From Massilia sp. H6 (GTDB lineage: Bacteria; Pseudomonadota; Gammaproteobacteria; Burkholderiales; Burkholderiaceae_D), in NCBI RefSeq assembly GCF_024802625.1, contig NZ_CP103371.1, forward strand, positions 3,224,001 through 3,288,000: DNA of 64,000 bases, written 5' to 3'. Below the pieces are notes generated by a model. That model saw only the letters and a list, made by a program, of their open reading frames with translations, did no database searches and was not told the DNA's origin. Shown here piece after piece: positions 39,483 to 48,231 of the stretch (position 1 is the stretch's first letter; each line of letters begins with the position of its first letter). A program made the position numbers and the translations under genes.

Positions 39483-39498
39483 TTGTTGAACTCAACAA
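39483..39498. repeat. Inverted repeat before hcp
   Basis: TTGTTGA-AC-TCAACAA, perfect 7-bp arms, 35 bp before the hcp start codon. It is likely in the leader or core promoter and has the form of a small operator. It does not match the Fnr box spacing. Confidence 0.45.
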
Positions 39499-39532
39499 TT
39501 CGACAATGGCCTCTTTTATCGAGGAGAGCACC

Positions 39533-40024
39533 ATGGCAGTCGACTTCTATCTCCAGCTGGACGGTATCAAGGGTGAGTCAGCCGATTCTACGCACCTGGA
39601 ATGGATCGAGTGCACCTCGGTGCATTGGTCGATTACCCAGCCTAAAAGTGCAACTGCATCGACCGCTGGCGGCCACACCGCCGAGCGCGCTGAGCTCAGC
39701 GAAATCAGCCTCAGCAAGTTGGTCGACCTGGCTTCACCGATCCTCGCGCAGCTCTGTGCAACCGGCAAGACGCTACCGATCGCTAAGCTGGAAATGATGC
39801 GCGCGGACGGTAACGGCGCCCCAGTCAAATCTTACGAAGTCGAACTGGAGAATGTACTCATCGCACACATCGCGCCCAGCTTCAGCGGTGGTGGCTTTCC
39901 AAGCGAGAGCTTGGGCCTGAAATTTTCAAAAGTGCGCTGGAAGTATACAAGGCAAAAGATCGGCGGCGGCAGTAGCGGCAACACCGCCGGCGGGTGGAAC
40001 TTGGCGACCAACAGGGCGACATAA
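39533..40024 (+). CDS. hcp: Hcp1-family type VI secretion tube protein
   Basis: A 163-residue Hcp, the subunit whose hexamers stack into the inner tube of the type VI secretion system and can carry small effectors in their lumen. It begins MAVDFYLQLDGIKGES and ends in the family tail GGWNLATNRAT. GAGGAG lies before ATG 39533; an ATG at 39506 would add nine residues. Its stop overlaps the next start (TAATG). No tss structural genes adjoin, so this is an orphan hcp that must use an apparatus encoded elsewhere. Confidence 0.95.
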   Translation: MAVDFYLQLDGIKGESADSTHLEWIECTSVHWSITQPKSATASTAGGHTAERAELSEISLSKLVDLASPILAQLCATGKTLPIAKLEMMRADGNGAPVKSYEVELENVLIAHIAPSFSGGGFPSESLGLKFSKVRWKYTRQKIGGGSSGNTAGGWNLATNRAT

Positions 40025-40446
40025 TGCGCGCGCTGATCCTACTCGGCTTGGTGCTCGCAACACCAGCCCTCGCGCAGTCGTCGACCGTCGCGCCCTGGAT
40101 GAGCGGCACGCGCCTGGTCAAGCTTTTCGGGAACGTCGACCCAGCCACCATTAGCTGGTCGTCCGACGGCCCATTTCGCACGCGCGCGATCGCAGCCGAA
40201 TACCTGGATATGTTGAACGGCGAGTTCGCCCGGGGATATATTCAGGCAGTGCACGATGCAACCGAAGGCAAGGAATGGTGTTGGAGCACGAAACACAAGC
40301 CCCTCCCCCATGAGCTGGAGGCTGACGCACGTCACGCGCTGCAGCGGATGTCCGACGCCCAGCTCAAGCTCAACGCCGCGGACCTGATCATCCAGGCTTG
40401 GCGGACAAAGTGGCCATGCCCTTCCAGCCAGCGGAGGACACAATGA
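40024..40446 (+). CDS. Rap1a/Tai-family immunity protein
   Basis: A 140-residue exported protein. The signal peptide MRALILLGLVLATPALAQSS places it in the periplasm. The mature part has the Rap1a/Tai pattern: FARGYIQAVHDATEGKEWCW, LPHELEADARHAL and AADLIIQAWRTKWPCPSS, with Cys86 and Cys132 likely forming the family disulfide. Such proteins block Tae4-type amidases of kin cells. It overlaps hcp (TAATG) and the amidase gene (ATGA), so immunity is translated just before the toxin. Neither overlap leaves room for a separate promoter. Confidence 0.85.
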   Translation: MRALILLGLVLATPALAQSSTVAPWMSGTRLVKLFGNVDPATISWSSDGPFRTRAIAAEYLDMLNGEFARGYIQAVHDATEGKEWCWSTKHKPLPHELEADARHALQRMSDAQLKLNAADLIIQAWRTKWPCPSSQRRTQ

Positions 40447-40937
40447 AAGGTCCGTTTGCCAATCTAAGGATGCACTTCCCAGATACCGACAATGTCGCGC
40501 GGGAGGAACTGTATCAGTGGATCGGATACCCAGAAAATATCAACAACCCGAACTTCTACAATACCTGTGCGATTCGCATGAGTCTTTCTCTTCTCGGCGC
40601 GGGATATCCAAACCCGGGGAACTGGCCCATCAAGGCCGGTAAGTACAAGGGTCGCTGCATCGAAACCAGGCAAAAAAAGCTGAGCGCCTGGCTGATACGT
40701 CAAATCGGAACACCAGAAAAGTTCAAAGGCGGAGAAGACGCCGAACGAGGTATCGGCGACCGACGCGGGATTATTTCGTTCTTCAGCATCTACGGTGGCA
40801 GCGACCCGCAGGGGCACATTGCTATTGTGTCGAGGGATCGCTGGGGCCGGTATCTGCGGTGTGGAAATGAGATCGATGGGACCGCGACCGGCTGCTATTG
40901 GCTGTCACGCGAGGTATGGTTCTGGCCGATGACCTAG
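40443..40937 (+). CDS. tae4: Type VI secretion amidase effector, Tae4 type
   Basis: A 164-residue peptidoglycan amidase effector. Tae4 hallmarks are visible: catalytic Cys42 in YNTCAIRMSLSL, catalytic His125 in PQGHIAIV, GIISFFS and the C-terminal EVWFWPMT. Family members cleave the D-Glu-mDAP bond of target cell walls after T6SS delivery. There is no signal peptide, as expected for T6SS cargo. ATG 40443 overlaps the immunity gene stop (ATGA). Base composition of this and the two preceding genes is less GC-rich than neighbours, suggesting gain by transfer. Confidence 0.9.
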   Translation: MKGPFANLRMHFPDTDNVAREELYQWIGYPENINNPNFYNTCAIRMSLSLLGAGYPNPGNWPIKAGKYKGRCIETRQKKLSAWLIRQIGTPEKFKGGEDAERGIGDRRGIISFFSIYGGSDPQGHIAIVSRDRWGRYLRCGNEIDGTATGCYWLSREVWFWPMT

Positions 40938-41089
40938 CGTTTGCATCGGTCATCGTGCCCACTTCGCAACCATCTTCTTGCGTGCAATTTGCTATGTTTT
41001 CGTGACGACAGCACTCGATGCAATCATCTCCGTTGATCGATACCGGCGCGGAGTGAAACACGCCATGCACCTCCGACGCGGGAGCTGGC

Positions 41090-41479
41090 CTATTGTTTGT
41101 TGCAGGGCTCTGCGGCAGCGCGCTTCCTCATCTCCGCCTCGGTCTCGCGCAGGAGCCTGCGGTGGCGCACCCACAACCAGGCCGCATACGCTGAAGTCAA
41201 GGGCATCGCCAGCACCGCGCCTCCAAACAATCCCAGCCGAAGCCGCAGGCTGGCAACTTCGTCGAGCGTCACATTGCCTGGCAGCGCGCCGAAATCGGCA
41301 AACTGGAAATAGGCCAGGCTGACCAACAGGGCCAGCAACACGAGCATGCCAGAGCGCAGGATGCTCTGCTTGCCGGTCGGGTAGTTGTTTTTCAGCCTGA
41401 TCTGTTCAAATGCCTTCAGATACTCCGGATCGACTTTTTGCTTGGCCCTGGCGGGATGTTTTGTAGTATTCAATGGCAT
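41090..41479 (-). CDS. Predicted two-helix membrane protein
   Basis: A 129-residue protein with two hydrophobic segments (about 44-64 and 83-107), a basic N-terminus rich in Lys and a basic C-terminal tail (RHRRLLRETEAEMRKR). AAGGAA lies before ATG 41479. I do not recognise a family. It is divergent from mutS and convergent with the Tae4 gene; no operon partner. Confidence 0.65.
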   Translation of the reverse strand: MPLNTTKHPARAKQKVDPEYLKAFEQIRLKNNYPTGKQSILRSGMLVLLALLVSLAYFQFADFGALPGNVTLDEVASLRLRLGLFGGAVLAMPLTSAYAAWLWVRHRRLLRETEAEMRKRAAAEPCNKQ

Positions 41480-41650
41480 ATTCCTTCACTGGTTTGTTCG
41501 CTTGCCGCCCTGGGGATGACAGCGGGTTGGATATTGTAGAGCCTGCCGGCGCGAACACCGCTAGAGCTCGACCTTTCACAGCTTGCCACCCGATCGCGGT
41601 AGAATGACACCCCCCGGCTTTGCGCGCCTTCCCGCTCGACCATCAAAGAA

Positions 41651-44356
41651 ATGACCACCGCACCAGCTGAAATCAACGCCGCCGCCATCAAGAACAGCAG
41701 CGCGGAAAAGCTCACCCCCATGATGCAGCAATACATGCGCATCAAAGCCGATTATCCGACCATGCTGGTGTTCTACCGCATGGGCGATTTCTACGAGCTG
41801 TTCCTCGACGACGCCGAAAAGGCTTCGCGCGTGCTCGGCATCACGCTCACTGCGCGCGGCTCCATGAACGGCGCGCCGATCAAGATGGCGGGCGTGCCCT
41901 TCCACTCGCTCGACGGCTATCTGGCCAAGCTGGTCAAGCTGGGCGAATCGTGTGCGATCTGCGAGCAGATCGGCGACCCGGCGCTGGCCAAGGGCCCGGT
42001 CGAGCGCAAGGTGGTGCGGGTGGTCACCCCGGGCACCCTGACCGACAGCGACCTGCTGCCGGAAAAATCCGACCGTCCCCTGCTGGCGCTGTGCATGCAC
42101 AGCCAGCGCAAGACCGTCACGGTTGGCCTGGCCTGGCTGTCGCTGGCCAGCGGCAACCTGCGCCTGATGGAATTCTCGGGCGAGGCGCGCGTGGTCCAGG
42201 CGCGCCTGCTGCACGAACTCGAACGCATCGCGCCGGCCGAGATCCTGCGTGCAGATTGTGGCAACGGCGGCGCCGACATGTTCGAATCGGAGCCGGTGGC
42301 GCATACCCAGCGCCTGCCGGAATGGCATTTCGACGTGCTCAAGGGCCACCAGTCGCTGCTCGACCAGCTGAACGTGGCCACCCTCACCGGCTTTGGCGCC
42401 GACGGCCTGGGCGCGGCGTTTGGTGCAGCCGGCGCACTGCTGCGCTATGCGCAGTCGACCCAGGGGCGCGGCCTACAGCACGTCAACAGCCTGGCCTGCG
42501 AACTCGAAAACGACACCATCGGCCTGGACGCTGCCACACGCCGCAACCTGGAACTGACCGAGACCATCCGCGGCCAGGAAGCGCCGACGCTGTTTTCCTT
42601 GCTGGACGGCTGCCGCACCGCGATGGGCTCGCGCCTGCTGCGCCACTGGCTGCACCATGCCAAGCGCAGCCAGGACGTGGCACGCGCACGCCACCAGGCG
42701 ATCGAAGCGCTGGCCCAAGCCGATGCCACTGCGACGCTCTCGGGCACGCTGTCCAAGGTGCCCGACATCGAGCGCATCACTACGCGCATCGCCCTCTTGT
42801 CGGCGCGTCCGCGCGACTTGTCCTGCCTGCGCGATGGCCTCGCCACCCTGCCGGCGCTGCGCGAACAGGTGGCGCGCTGCTTCATCCCCGGCGCTACCAC
42901 CCTGCTGGGCGAGATCCACGCGCTGCTCGCCACCCCGGAAGCCTGCGTCGACCTCTTGGTGCGCGCGGTGATGGAAGAGCCGAGCACGATGGTGCGCGAC
43001 GGCGGCGTGTTCGCGCGCGGCTTCGACGCCGAACTCGACGAACTGCGTGCGCTGTCCGAGAACGCCGGCCAGTTCTTGGTCGACCTGGAAACGCGCGAGC
43101 GCGCCCGCACCGGCATCAGCAACCTGCGCGTCGAATACAACCGGGTGCACGGCTTCTATATCGAAGTTACCAACGGCCAGACCGACAAGGTGCCAGACGA
43201 CTACCGCCGCCGCCAGACGCTCAAGAACGCCGAGCGCTACATTACGCCCGAGCTCAAGGCCTTCGAAGACAAGGCCCTGTCGGCGCAAGACCGCGCGCTG
43301 GCGCGCGAGAAGATGCTCTACGAGCAGCTCCTGGGGGACCTGGCGCCCTTCATCGGCTGCCTGCAGTCGATCGCGAGCGGCCTGGCGCAGCTCGATACCC
43401 TGGTGGCGCTGACCAGCCACGCGGTGCGCAACAACTGGTGCGCACCCCAGCTCGTCGACGAGCCTTGCTTGACGATCGTCGAAGGCCGCCATCCGGTGGT
43501 GGAAAACCAGATCGAGCGCTTTATCGCCAACGACTGCCGTTTGTCGAACGACCGTCGCCTGCTCCTGATCACCGGTCCGAACATGGGCGGTAAATCGACC
43601 TTCATGCGCCAGGTGGCCTTGATCACGCTGCTGGCCTATGTCGGCAGCTACGTGCCGGCCACGCGGGCCACGATCGGGCCGATCGACCGCATCTTCACCC
43701 GCATCGGCGCCAGCGACGACCTGGCCAACGGCCGTTCGACCTTCATGGTCGAGATGACCGAATCGGCTGCGATTCTCAATGGCGCCACCGAAAATTCGCT
43801 GGTGCTGATGGACGAAGTCGGGCGCGGCACTTCGACCTTCGACGGCCTGGCGCTGGCCTGGGCGATCGCGCGCCACCTGATCGACAGCAGCCGCAGCTTC
43901 ACGCTGTTCGCGACCCACTATTTCGAATTGACCCAGCTGCCCGAGGCGCACCCAAGCGCGGTGAACGTGCACCTGTCGGCGGTCGAGCACAAGGACAACA
44001 TCGTGTTCCTGCATGCGGTGCAGGACGGGCCGGCATCGCAGAGCTACGGCCTGCAGGTGGCGCAGCTGGCCGGCGTGCCGCCAGCGGTGATCCGCGCCGC
44101 GCGCAAGCACCTGGCGCGCCTGGAATCGCAGGCGCTCGACGCGACGCCGCAGCGCGACCTGTTCGCCACGAACACCATGGACAGCGACGCGGCGCACGAC
44201 GACGCCGATGCGGCGCCGGATGCCAGCCTTCAAGCCGCGCCGGACGACGAACTGCACCAGGCGCTGCAGGCGGCGCTGGCCGCGATCGACCCGGACGCGC
44301 TCACCCCGCGCGAAGCGCTCGAGCGGCTCTACGAGCTCAAACGGCTCGCCGCCTGA
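41651..44356 (+). CDS. mutS: DNA mismatch repair protein MutS
   Basis: A 901-residue MutS that recognises mismatches and recruits MutL. The mismatch-binding Phe-x-Glu lies in [10 protein letters not shown] near residue 40. The ATPase has Walker [11 protein letters not shown], Walker [17 protein letters not shown] and [10 protein letters not shown]. An acidic Ala-rich insert ([16 protein letters not shown]) precedes the C-terminal tetramerisation segment. Length is slightly above the E. coli protein (853). Its stop overlaps the next gene's start (TGATG). Confidence 0.97.
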   Translation: MTTAPAEINAAAIKNSSAEKLTPMMQQYMRIKADYPTMLVFYRMGDFYELFLDDAEKASRVLGITLTARGSMNGAPIKMAGVPFHSLDGYLAKLVKLGESCAICEQIGDPALAKGPVERKVVRVVTPGTLTDSDLLPEKSDRPLLALCMHSQRKTVTVGLAWLSLASGNLRLMEFSGEARVVQARLLHELERIAPAEILRADCGNGGADMFESEPVAHTQRLPEWHFDVLKGHQSLLDQLNVATLTGFGADGLGAAFGAAGALLRYAQSTQGRGLQHVNSLACELENDTIGLDAATRRNLELTETIRGQEAPTLFSLLDGCRTAMGSRLLRHWLHHAKRSQDVARARHQAIEALAQADATATLSGTLSKVPDIERITTRIALLSARPRDLSCLRDGLATLPALREQVARCFIPGATTLLGEIHALLATPEACVDLLVRAVMEEPSTMVRDGGVFARGFDAELDELRALSENAGQFLVDLETRERARTGISNLRVEYNRVHGFYIEVTNGQTDKVPDDYRRRQTLKNAERYITPELKAFEDKALSAQDRALAREKMLYEQLLGDLAPFIGCLQSIASGLAQLDTLVALTSHAVRNNWCAPQLVDEPCLTIVEGRHPVVENQIERFIANDCRLSNDRRLLLITGPNMGGKSTFMRQVALITLLAYVGSYVPATRATIGPIDRIFTRIGASDDLANGRSTFMVEMTESAAILNGATENSLVLMDEVGRGTSTFDGLALAWAIARHLIDSSRSFTLFATHYFELTQLPEAHPSAVNVHLSAVEHKDNIVFLHAVQDGPASQSYGLQVAQLAGVPPAVIRAARKHLARLESQALDATPQRDLFATNTMDSDAAHDDADAAPDASLQAAPDDELHQALQAALAAIDPDALTPREALERLYELKRLAA

Positions 44357-45339
44357 TGGGCATGCGCCGGCCCTTCCTGGTGGCGCTGCTGCTCGCAGGC
44401 GCGCTGGCCGCGGCGCCCGGCGCCAGCGCGCGCGACAAGAAAAGCGAGCAAGAGGCCAAAGAAAACAACCGGGACGGGCACGGGCACCATTTCGGCGTGG
44501 CCGGGTACAGCGCGGCCGAGAACGGCGAAATCGAGCCCAGGGCGGTGCTGGCCGAGGCCAGGGACAAGAAGCTGGCCTTCATGGTCGTCACCGGCGTCAA
44601 GGGCGCGGCGCAAGCCTGCGGCGACCGCGTGTACGAGAAGCGGCGCAAGCTGCTCGACAAGGCACGGCTTCCGGTGATCGTGTCGATTGCCGGAAGCGAC
44701 TGGACCGGTTGCCGCAATTCGGCCGGCCGCACCAATGCCATCGAGCGCCTGAACCGCTTGCGCGAACTGTTCTACGGCGAGCCGGAAACGCTTGGCAGGG
44801 AAAAGCTGCCGCTGACGCGCCTATCGAGCAGCCCACGCTTTCGCAGCTATGCCGAGAACGCGCACTGGCGCGTCGGAAACGTGCTGTACGCCACCATCAA
44901 CCTGCCCGCGGCCAACAACCACTACCTCCCGGCGGCAGGCCGCAACAGCGAATACGAAGACCGCGCGGTGGCCAACCGCTTCTGGCTCAACCGCCTGTTC
45001 GCAATCGCCAAGCAGGACAAGGTCAATGCGGTGGTGCTGTTCTCGGAAGGGAACATGCTGCCGCTGCTGCAACCAGCCAATGGCCTGCGCGCCCTGCTGC
45101 GGCGCGCGCCGTCGGGACACGACGGTTTTGCCAATACGCGGCGGCAGGTACAGATGCAATCGGCCAAGTTCAAGGGGCAGGTACTGGTCGTCGACAGCGC
45201 CGCGCTACCCAAGGATGCGGAGCCGGCAATCGAATGGCATGGCAATATCGGCCACCTGTCGGTCGGGGCGCACGCGGTGGAGGTGCTGGTGAAGGATTCG
45301 GGGAAGAACGTGTTCGGACTAGGTGAGGCGCTGCGCTGA
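44356..45339 (+). CDS. Exported protein of phosphoesterase-like family
   Basis: A 327-residue exported protein with signal peptide ([20 protein letters not shown]). The mature part resembles a calcineurin-like phosphoesterase family seen after mutS in related bacteria: SIAGSDWTGC, ERLNRLRELFYG, LYATINLPAANNHY and RFWLNRLFAIAK. Classic metal-ligand motifs such as GNHD and GHxH are not evident, so catalysis is doubtful. The start overlaps mutS (TGATG), so expression is coupled. Function unknown. Confidence 0.75.
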   Translation: MGMRRPFLVALLLAGALAAAPGASARDKKSEQEAKENNRDGHGHHFGVAGYSAAENGEIEPRAVLAEARDKKLAFMVVTGVKGAAQACGDRVYEKRRKLLDKARLPVIVSIAGSDWTGCRNSAGRTNAIERLNRLRELFYGEPETLGREKLPLTRLSSSPRFRSYAENAHWRVGNVLYATINLPAANNHYLPAAGRNSEYEDRAVANRFWLNRLFAIAKQDKVNAVVLFSEGNMLPLLQPANGLRALLRRAPSGHDGFANTRRQVQMQSAKFKGQVLVVDSAALPKDAEPAIEWHGNIGHLSVGAHAVEVLVKDSGKNVFGLGEALR

Positions 45340-45368
45340 GGGCGGCGCCGGCGCTCGACGCAGTAGAA

Positions 45369-45394
45369 CGGGTTCCCGCCTTGGCCGGAACCCG
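45369..45394. repeat. Inverted repeat between convergent genes
   Basis: CGGGTTCC pairs with GGAACCCG across a 10-nt loop, between the mutS-linked gene and slyD. No T-run follows in either direction. It may still act as a factor-dependent or stability hairpin for both transcripts. Confidence 0.5.
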
Positions 45395-45418
45395 ATGGTC
45401 GGCGCCGCCGTAAACTAA

Positions 45419-45955
45419 TTACTGCAGCGGCTGACTACGGAAATGGTCGCCAGCTTCGCTGTCGTCGAGTTCTTCATGGTGGTGGCCATGGGCGCCGTGC
45501 ACGTGGCCGTGGGCGATTTCTTCGTCGGAGGCTGCGCGCACGTCGACCACGTCGAGTTCGAAGCGCAGGGCCATGCCGGCCAGCGGGTGGTTGCCGTCCA
45601 GTACCACCTTATCGTCGGCAATGTCGGTCACGGTGAAGATGGTCGGCTCATCGTCTTCGCCATCGGCCACGCCTTCGAACTGCATGCCTACTTCAAGCGG
45701 CTCGGGCAGGAGCTTGCGGTCTTCGACCTTCACCATCGCAGGATCGTAGTCGCCAAACGCATCTTCTGGCTCGACCTGGAGCGTCGACGAATAGCCCGTT
45801 TCCTTGCCGTCGAGTTCTTCTTCGATCTTCGGCAGCGTGTTCTCGTAGCCACCGTGCAGATAGACCATAGGCTGGGAACCTTCTTCGATCAGGTTGTTCT
45901 GGGCGTCCGACAGTTTGTAGTTGACCGTCACGACAGTATTCTTGGCAATCTTCAT
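45419..45955 (-). CDS. slyD: SlyD-type FKBP peptidyl-prolyl isomerase
   Basis: A 178-residue cytoplasmic prolyl isomerase, chaperone and nickel-binding protein. The FKBP core starts MKIAKNTVVTVNYKLSD; the flap (insert-in-flap) domain spans about 70-130. Residues around HGHVHGAHGHHHEE form the His-rich metal tail linked to hydrogenase or urease nickel supply. GAAAGGA precedes the start, and a TATAAT -10 lies on the minus strand at 45983-45988. It is divergent from roxA. Confidence 0.95.
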   Translation of the reverse strand: MKIAKNTVVTVNYKLSDAQNNLIEEGSQPMVYLHGGYENTLPKIEEELDGKETGYSSTLQVEPEDAFGDYDPAMVKVEDRKLLPEPLEVGMQFEGVADGEDDEPTIFTVTDIADDKVVLDGNHPLAGMALRFELDVVDVRAASDEEIAHGHVHGAHGHHHEELDDSEAGDHFRSQPLQ

Positions 45956-45982
45956 CGCGATTCCTTTCGTTGTGAGGTCCAG

Positions 45983-45988
45983 ATTATA
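45983..45988 (-). promoter_or_regulatory. -10 element for slyD
   Basis: Minus-strand TATAAT, 28 bp before the slyD start, a spacing that leaves room for the GAAAGGA ribosome site. No good -35 is visible. Confidence 0.5.
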
Positions 45989-46022
45989 CCCCTTGCCCGG
46001 GCGTGGCCCCGGTCCGGCTGGG

Positions 46023-46028
46023 TATAAT
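46023..46028 (+). promoter_or_regulatory. -10 element abutting roxA start
   Basis: TATAAT ends 5 bp before the roxA ATG (46034), and no ribosome-binding sequence lies between. If used, transcription starts at or next to the A of the ATG, giving a leaderless message. Confidence 0.45.
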
Positions 46029-46033
46029 GGCGC

Positions 46034-47155
46034 ATGAAAAAATTACCGCTCCTTGGGAATATCACTCCCGCCCAGTTCCTGCGCGATTACTGGCAAAAGA
46101 AGCCGCTGCTGATCCGCCAGGCGATTCCCGGCTTTAAACCGCTGCTCAGTTTCGACAAACTGGCCGGGCTGGCACGCGAAAATCATGTCGAGTCGCGCCT
46201 GGTTACCCGGCGCGACGGCCAGTGGGACATGCAGCATGGCCCCCTGGCCGAACTGCCGGCGCGCAGCGAGCGCGAATGGACCATGCTGGTCCAGGGCGCC
46301 AACCTGTACGACCCAGGTGCCGACGCCCTGCTGCGCCAGTTCCGTTTCATCGCGGACGCCCGCCTCGACGACCTGATGATCAGCTTTGCGACCGATGGCG
46401 CTGGCGTGGGCCCGCATTTCGATTCGTATGACGTGTTCTTGCTGCAGGCGCACGGCAAGCGCCGCTGGCGCATCAGCGCGCAGCAAGACCTGGAACTGGT
46501 CGAAGGCCTGCCGCTCAAGATCCTGGCCAATTTTGCATCTGAAGAAGAATTCGTGCTTGAGCCGGGCGACATGCTCTACCTGCCTCCGCACTATGCGCAC
46601 GACGGCGTCGCCGAGGGCGAGTGCATGACCTATTCGATCGGTTTCCGCGCGCCGGGCTACCAGGAAATCGGCGAAGCCTTCCTGCAATTCATGGCCGACT
46701 CGATCGACCTGCCGGGCCGCTATGCCGACCCGGACCTGCAGCCGGCCAAAAACCCGGCAGAGATCCCGCGCGAGATGCTCTCGACTATTACCGAAGAGCT
46801 CAACAAAGTGCGCTGGGACGAAGAAGACGTGGCGATCTTCCTGGGCGAATACCTGTCCGAGCCGAAGCACAATGTGTTCTTCACCGCGCCGGCCAAGCCG
46901 CTGGTGGTCGGCCGCTTCATGGAACAGGCCGGCAAGAAGGGCTTGAAACTGTCGAGCAAGACCTTGATGCTCTACCGCGGCAAGAACGTCTTTATCAATG
47001 GCGAATCGTTCGCCGTCGGCCGCGCCGACAAGGCGGTACTCGATGCGCTGGCCAACGAGCGCCGGCTCGAAGGCGCCCTGCTGGGCCAGGCTACCGACGA
47101 CGTGCTCGAAGCGCTGTACACCTGGTACCAGGACGGCTGGATCGAACTGGCATAA
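46034..47155 (+). CDS. roxA: Ribosomal protein L16 arginine hydroxylase
   Basis: A 373-residue JmjC/cupin oxygenase of the YcfD (RoxA) type that hydroxylates an arginine of ribosomal protein L16 using Fe(II), 2-oxoglutarate and O2. The iron ligands are His128 and Asp130 (GPHFDSYD) and probably His189 (HYAHDG). A C-terminal winged-helix-like region follows. Length matches the family. The ATG lies just after a TATAAT and has no ribosome site. A small gene of unknown role follows 40 bp downstream. Confidence 0.93.
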   Translation: MKKLPLLGNITPAQFLRDYWQKKPLLIRQAIPGFKPLLSFDKLAGLARENHVESRLVTRRDGQWDMQHGPLAELPARSEREWTMLVQGANLYDPGADALLRQFRFIADARLDDLMISFATDGAGVGPHFDSYDVFLLQAHGKRRWRISAQQDLELVEGLPLKILANFASEEEFVLEPGDMLYLPPHYAHDGVAEGECMTYSIGFRAPGYQEIGEAFLQFMADSIDLPGRYADPDLQPAKNPAEIPREMLSTITEELNKVRWDEEDVAIFLGEYLSEPKHNVFFTAPAKPLVVGRFMEQAGKKGLKLSSKTLMLYRGKNVFINGESFAVGRADKAVLDALANERRLEGALLGQATDDVLEALYTWYQDGWIELA

Positions 47156-47195
47156 TCGAGCGCATCGCGCGCAATTACGCCCTACCGGAGAAGCC

Positions 47196-47675
47196 ATGCA
47201 AGAAGCACGCTCGCTGCGTTTCGACACCCGCGCCGAGTTGGCGCTGCAGTGGCAGGCTTGCCTGGCCGCGGCGCACACCCGGCTCGACCTGTTCGATCCG
47301 GACTTCGCCGTCTTTGCGCTGGGCACGAGCGAGGTCGACGCGGCCTTGCGGACGTTTTTCGCGCGTGGCGGGGTTCTGCGCCTGGCGCTGCATTCGCCCG
47401 CGCATGTCGAACGCCACTATCCGCGCTTTCTGCGGCTGCTGCGCGATTTCAGTCACCGCGCCGAATGCCGGGCAACGCCGCAAGCGCTGCATCATCTGAC
47501 CGATTCGTTCTGCATTGCAGACAATCGGCACGTGGTGCGGCGCTTTCATAGCGACCACCTGCGCGGTGAGGCCGCCTTCGATTCGCCCGGCGCGGTCGAG
47601 GTGCCGCGCCAGCGCTTCGATGCCATCTGGGATGATTCTTTTCTCACATTGCAGTCAACCAAAACCGGACTGTAG
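47196..47675 (+). CDS. Conserved hypothetical protein downstream of roxA
   Basis: A 159-residue soluble protein starting MQEARSLRFDTRAELALQWQ. Short segments (RLDLFDPDF, RGGVLRLALHS, SFCIADNRHVVRRF) resemble half of a phospholipase D-like fold, but the HxK catalytic motif is absent. CGGAG precedes ATG 47196. It is probably cotranscribed with roxA. No function can be assigned. Confidence 0.75.
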   Translation: MQEARSLRFDTRAELALQWQACLAAAHTRLDLFDPDFAVFALGTSEVDAALRTFFARGGVLRLALHSPAHVERHYPRFLRLLRDFSHRAECRATPQALHHLTDSFCIADNRHVVRRFHSDHLRGEAAFDSPGAVEVPRQRFDAIWDDSFLTLQSTKTGL

Positions 47676-47780
47676 CCGTTATAGGCATGTTATCGGTCGT
47701 CACTCGGCTTGCCGCTTGTAACTTGTAACAAGATCGCGTAATTGAAGCGCAAATACTTTCACAAGAGCATGTGTTATCTA

Positions 47781-47807
47781 TTGCGATTCAGTAAATTTCG
47801 CTATAAT
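47781..47807 (+). promoter_or_regulatory. Promoter of Ala-rich lipoprotein gene
   Basis: TTGCGA (47781-47786) and a perfect TATAAT (47802-47807), spaced by 15 bp. Predicted transcription start near 47814, giving a leader of about 130 nt with two hairpins. The perfect -10 suggests a strong promoter. Confidence 0.6.
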
Positions 47808-47846
47808 ATCCGGTCAGGAAGGTTCCGTTGCCAAATAGGCAGTCTT

Positions 47847-47861
47847 GCTTTCAATGAAAGC
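47847..47861 (+). repeat. Leader hairpin 1
   Basis: GCTTTC-AAT-GAAAGC, in the predicted leader of the Ala-rich lipoprotein gene. Six base pairs with a three-base loop. Confidence 0.5.
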
Positions 47862-47879
47862 ACGAGAATTCCGCTGAGA

Positions 47880-47899
47880 AATAATTACCGGTAATTATT
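47880..47899 (+). repeat. 20-bp perfect palindrome in lipoprotein leader
   Basis: AATAATTACCGGTAATTATT reads the same on both strands. It lies 44-63 bp before the lipoprotein start codon and within its predicted leader. It could be a dimeric-regulator operator or an RNA stem. AT-rich flanks set it off from the genome. Confidence 0.65.
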
Positions 47900-47942
47900 A
47901 TTCAAACAAGCAGTACTTACTTTTGAAATATTAAGGAAAATC

Positions 47943-48209
47943 ATGAAAAAATCCCTGCTGATCGTTTCCCTGATGGCTGTCGCTCTGGCTGCTTGCAGCA
48001 AGAAAGAAGAAGCTGCTCCAGTCGCTCCAGCAGTCGTTGAAGCGCCTGCTGCTACCACCGACACCACCGTCGTCGCGCCAGTCGCTACCGACGCTGCTGT
48101 TGCTGCTGACGCTGCTGCTGCCGCTTCGGCTGCTGCTTCGAACGCTGCTGACGCTGCTGCCGTCGCTTCGGACGCTGCTTCGCAAGCTGCTGAAACCGCT
48201 ACCAAGTAA
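47943..48209 (+). CDS. Alanine-rich small lipoprotein
   Basis: An 88-residue lipoprotein. The N-terminus MKKSLLIVSLMAVALAACSK has a lipobox (LAAC) with Cys18. The mature part is Lys/Glu-rich for a few residues, then almost entirely Ala, Val, Thr, Ser and Asp (VAADAAAAASAAASNAADA), probably an extended helix. AAGGA precedes the start. Strong promoter and terminator point to abundant expression. It recalls short Ala-rich lipoproteins common in Burkholderiales; role unknown. Confidence 0.85.
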   Translation: MKKSLLIVSLMAVALAACSKKEEAAPVAPAVVEAPAATTDTTVVAPVATDAAVAADAAAAASAAASNAADAAAVASDAASQAAETATK

Positions 48210-48231
48210 TCAGATTTATCTGATGTTAAAG

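Noticed and set aside
39483..39498. Fnr box before hcp
   Set aside because: TTGTTGAACTCAACAA has the wrong spacing for TTGAT-N4-ATCAA; kept only as a generic inverted repeat.
40978..41322. 114-codon plus-strand ORF after the Tae4 gene
   Set aside because: It overlaps the better-supported membrane protein gene on the other strand, has no ribosome site and is Arg/Ala-biased.
48040..48190. GCT-repeat tract as a simple-sequence element
   Set aside because: It is the Ala-rich coding part of the lipoprotein, with mixed codons rather than a true microsatellite.
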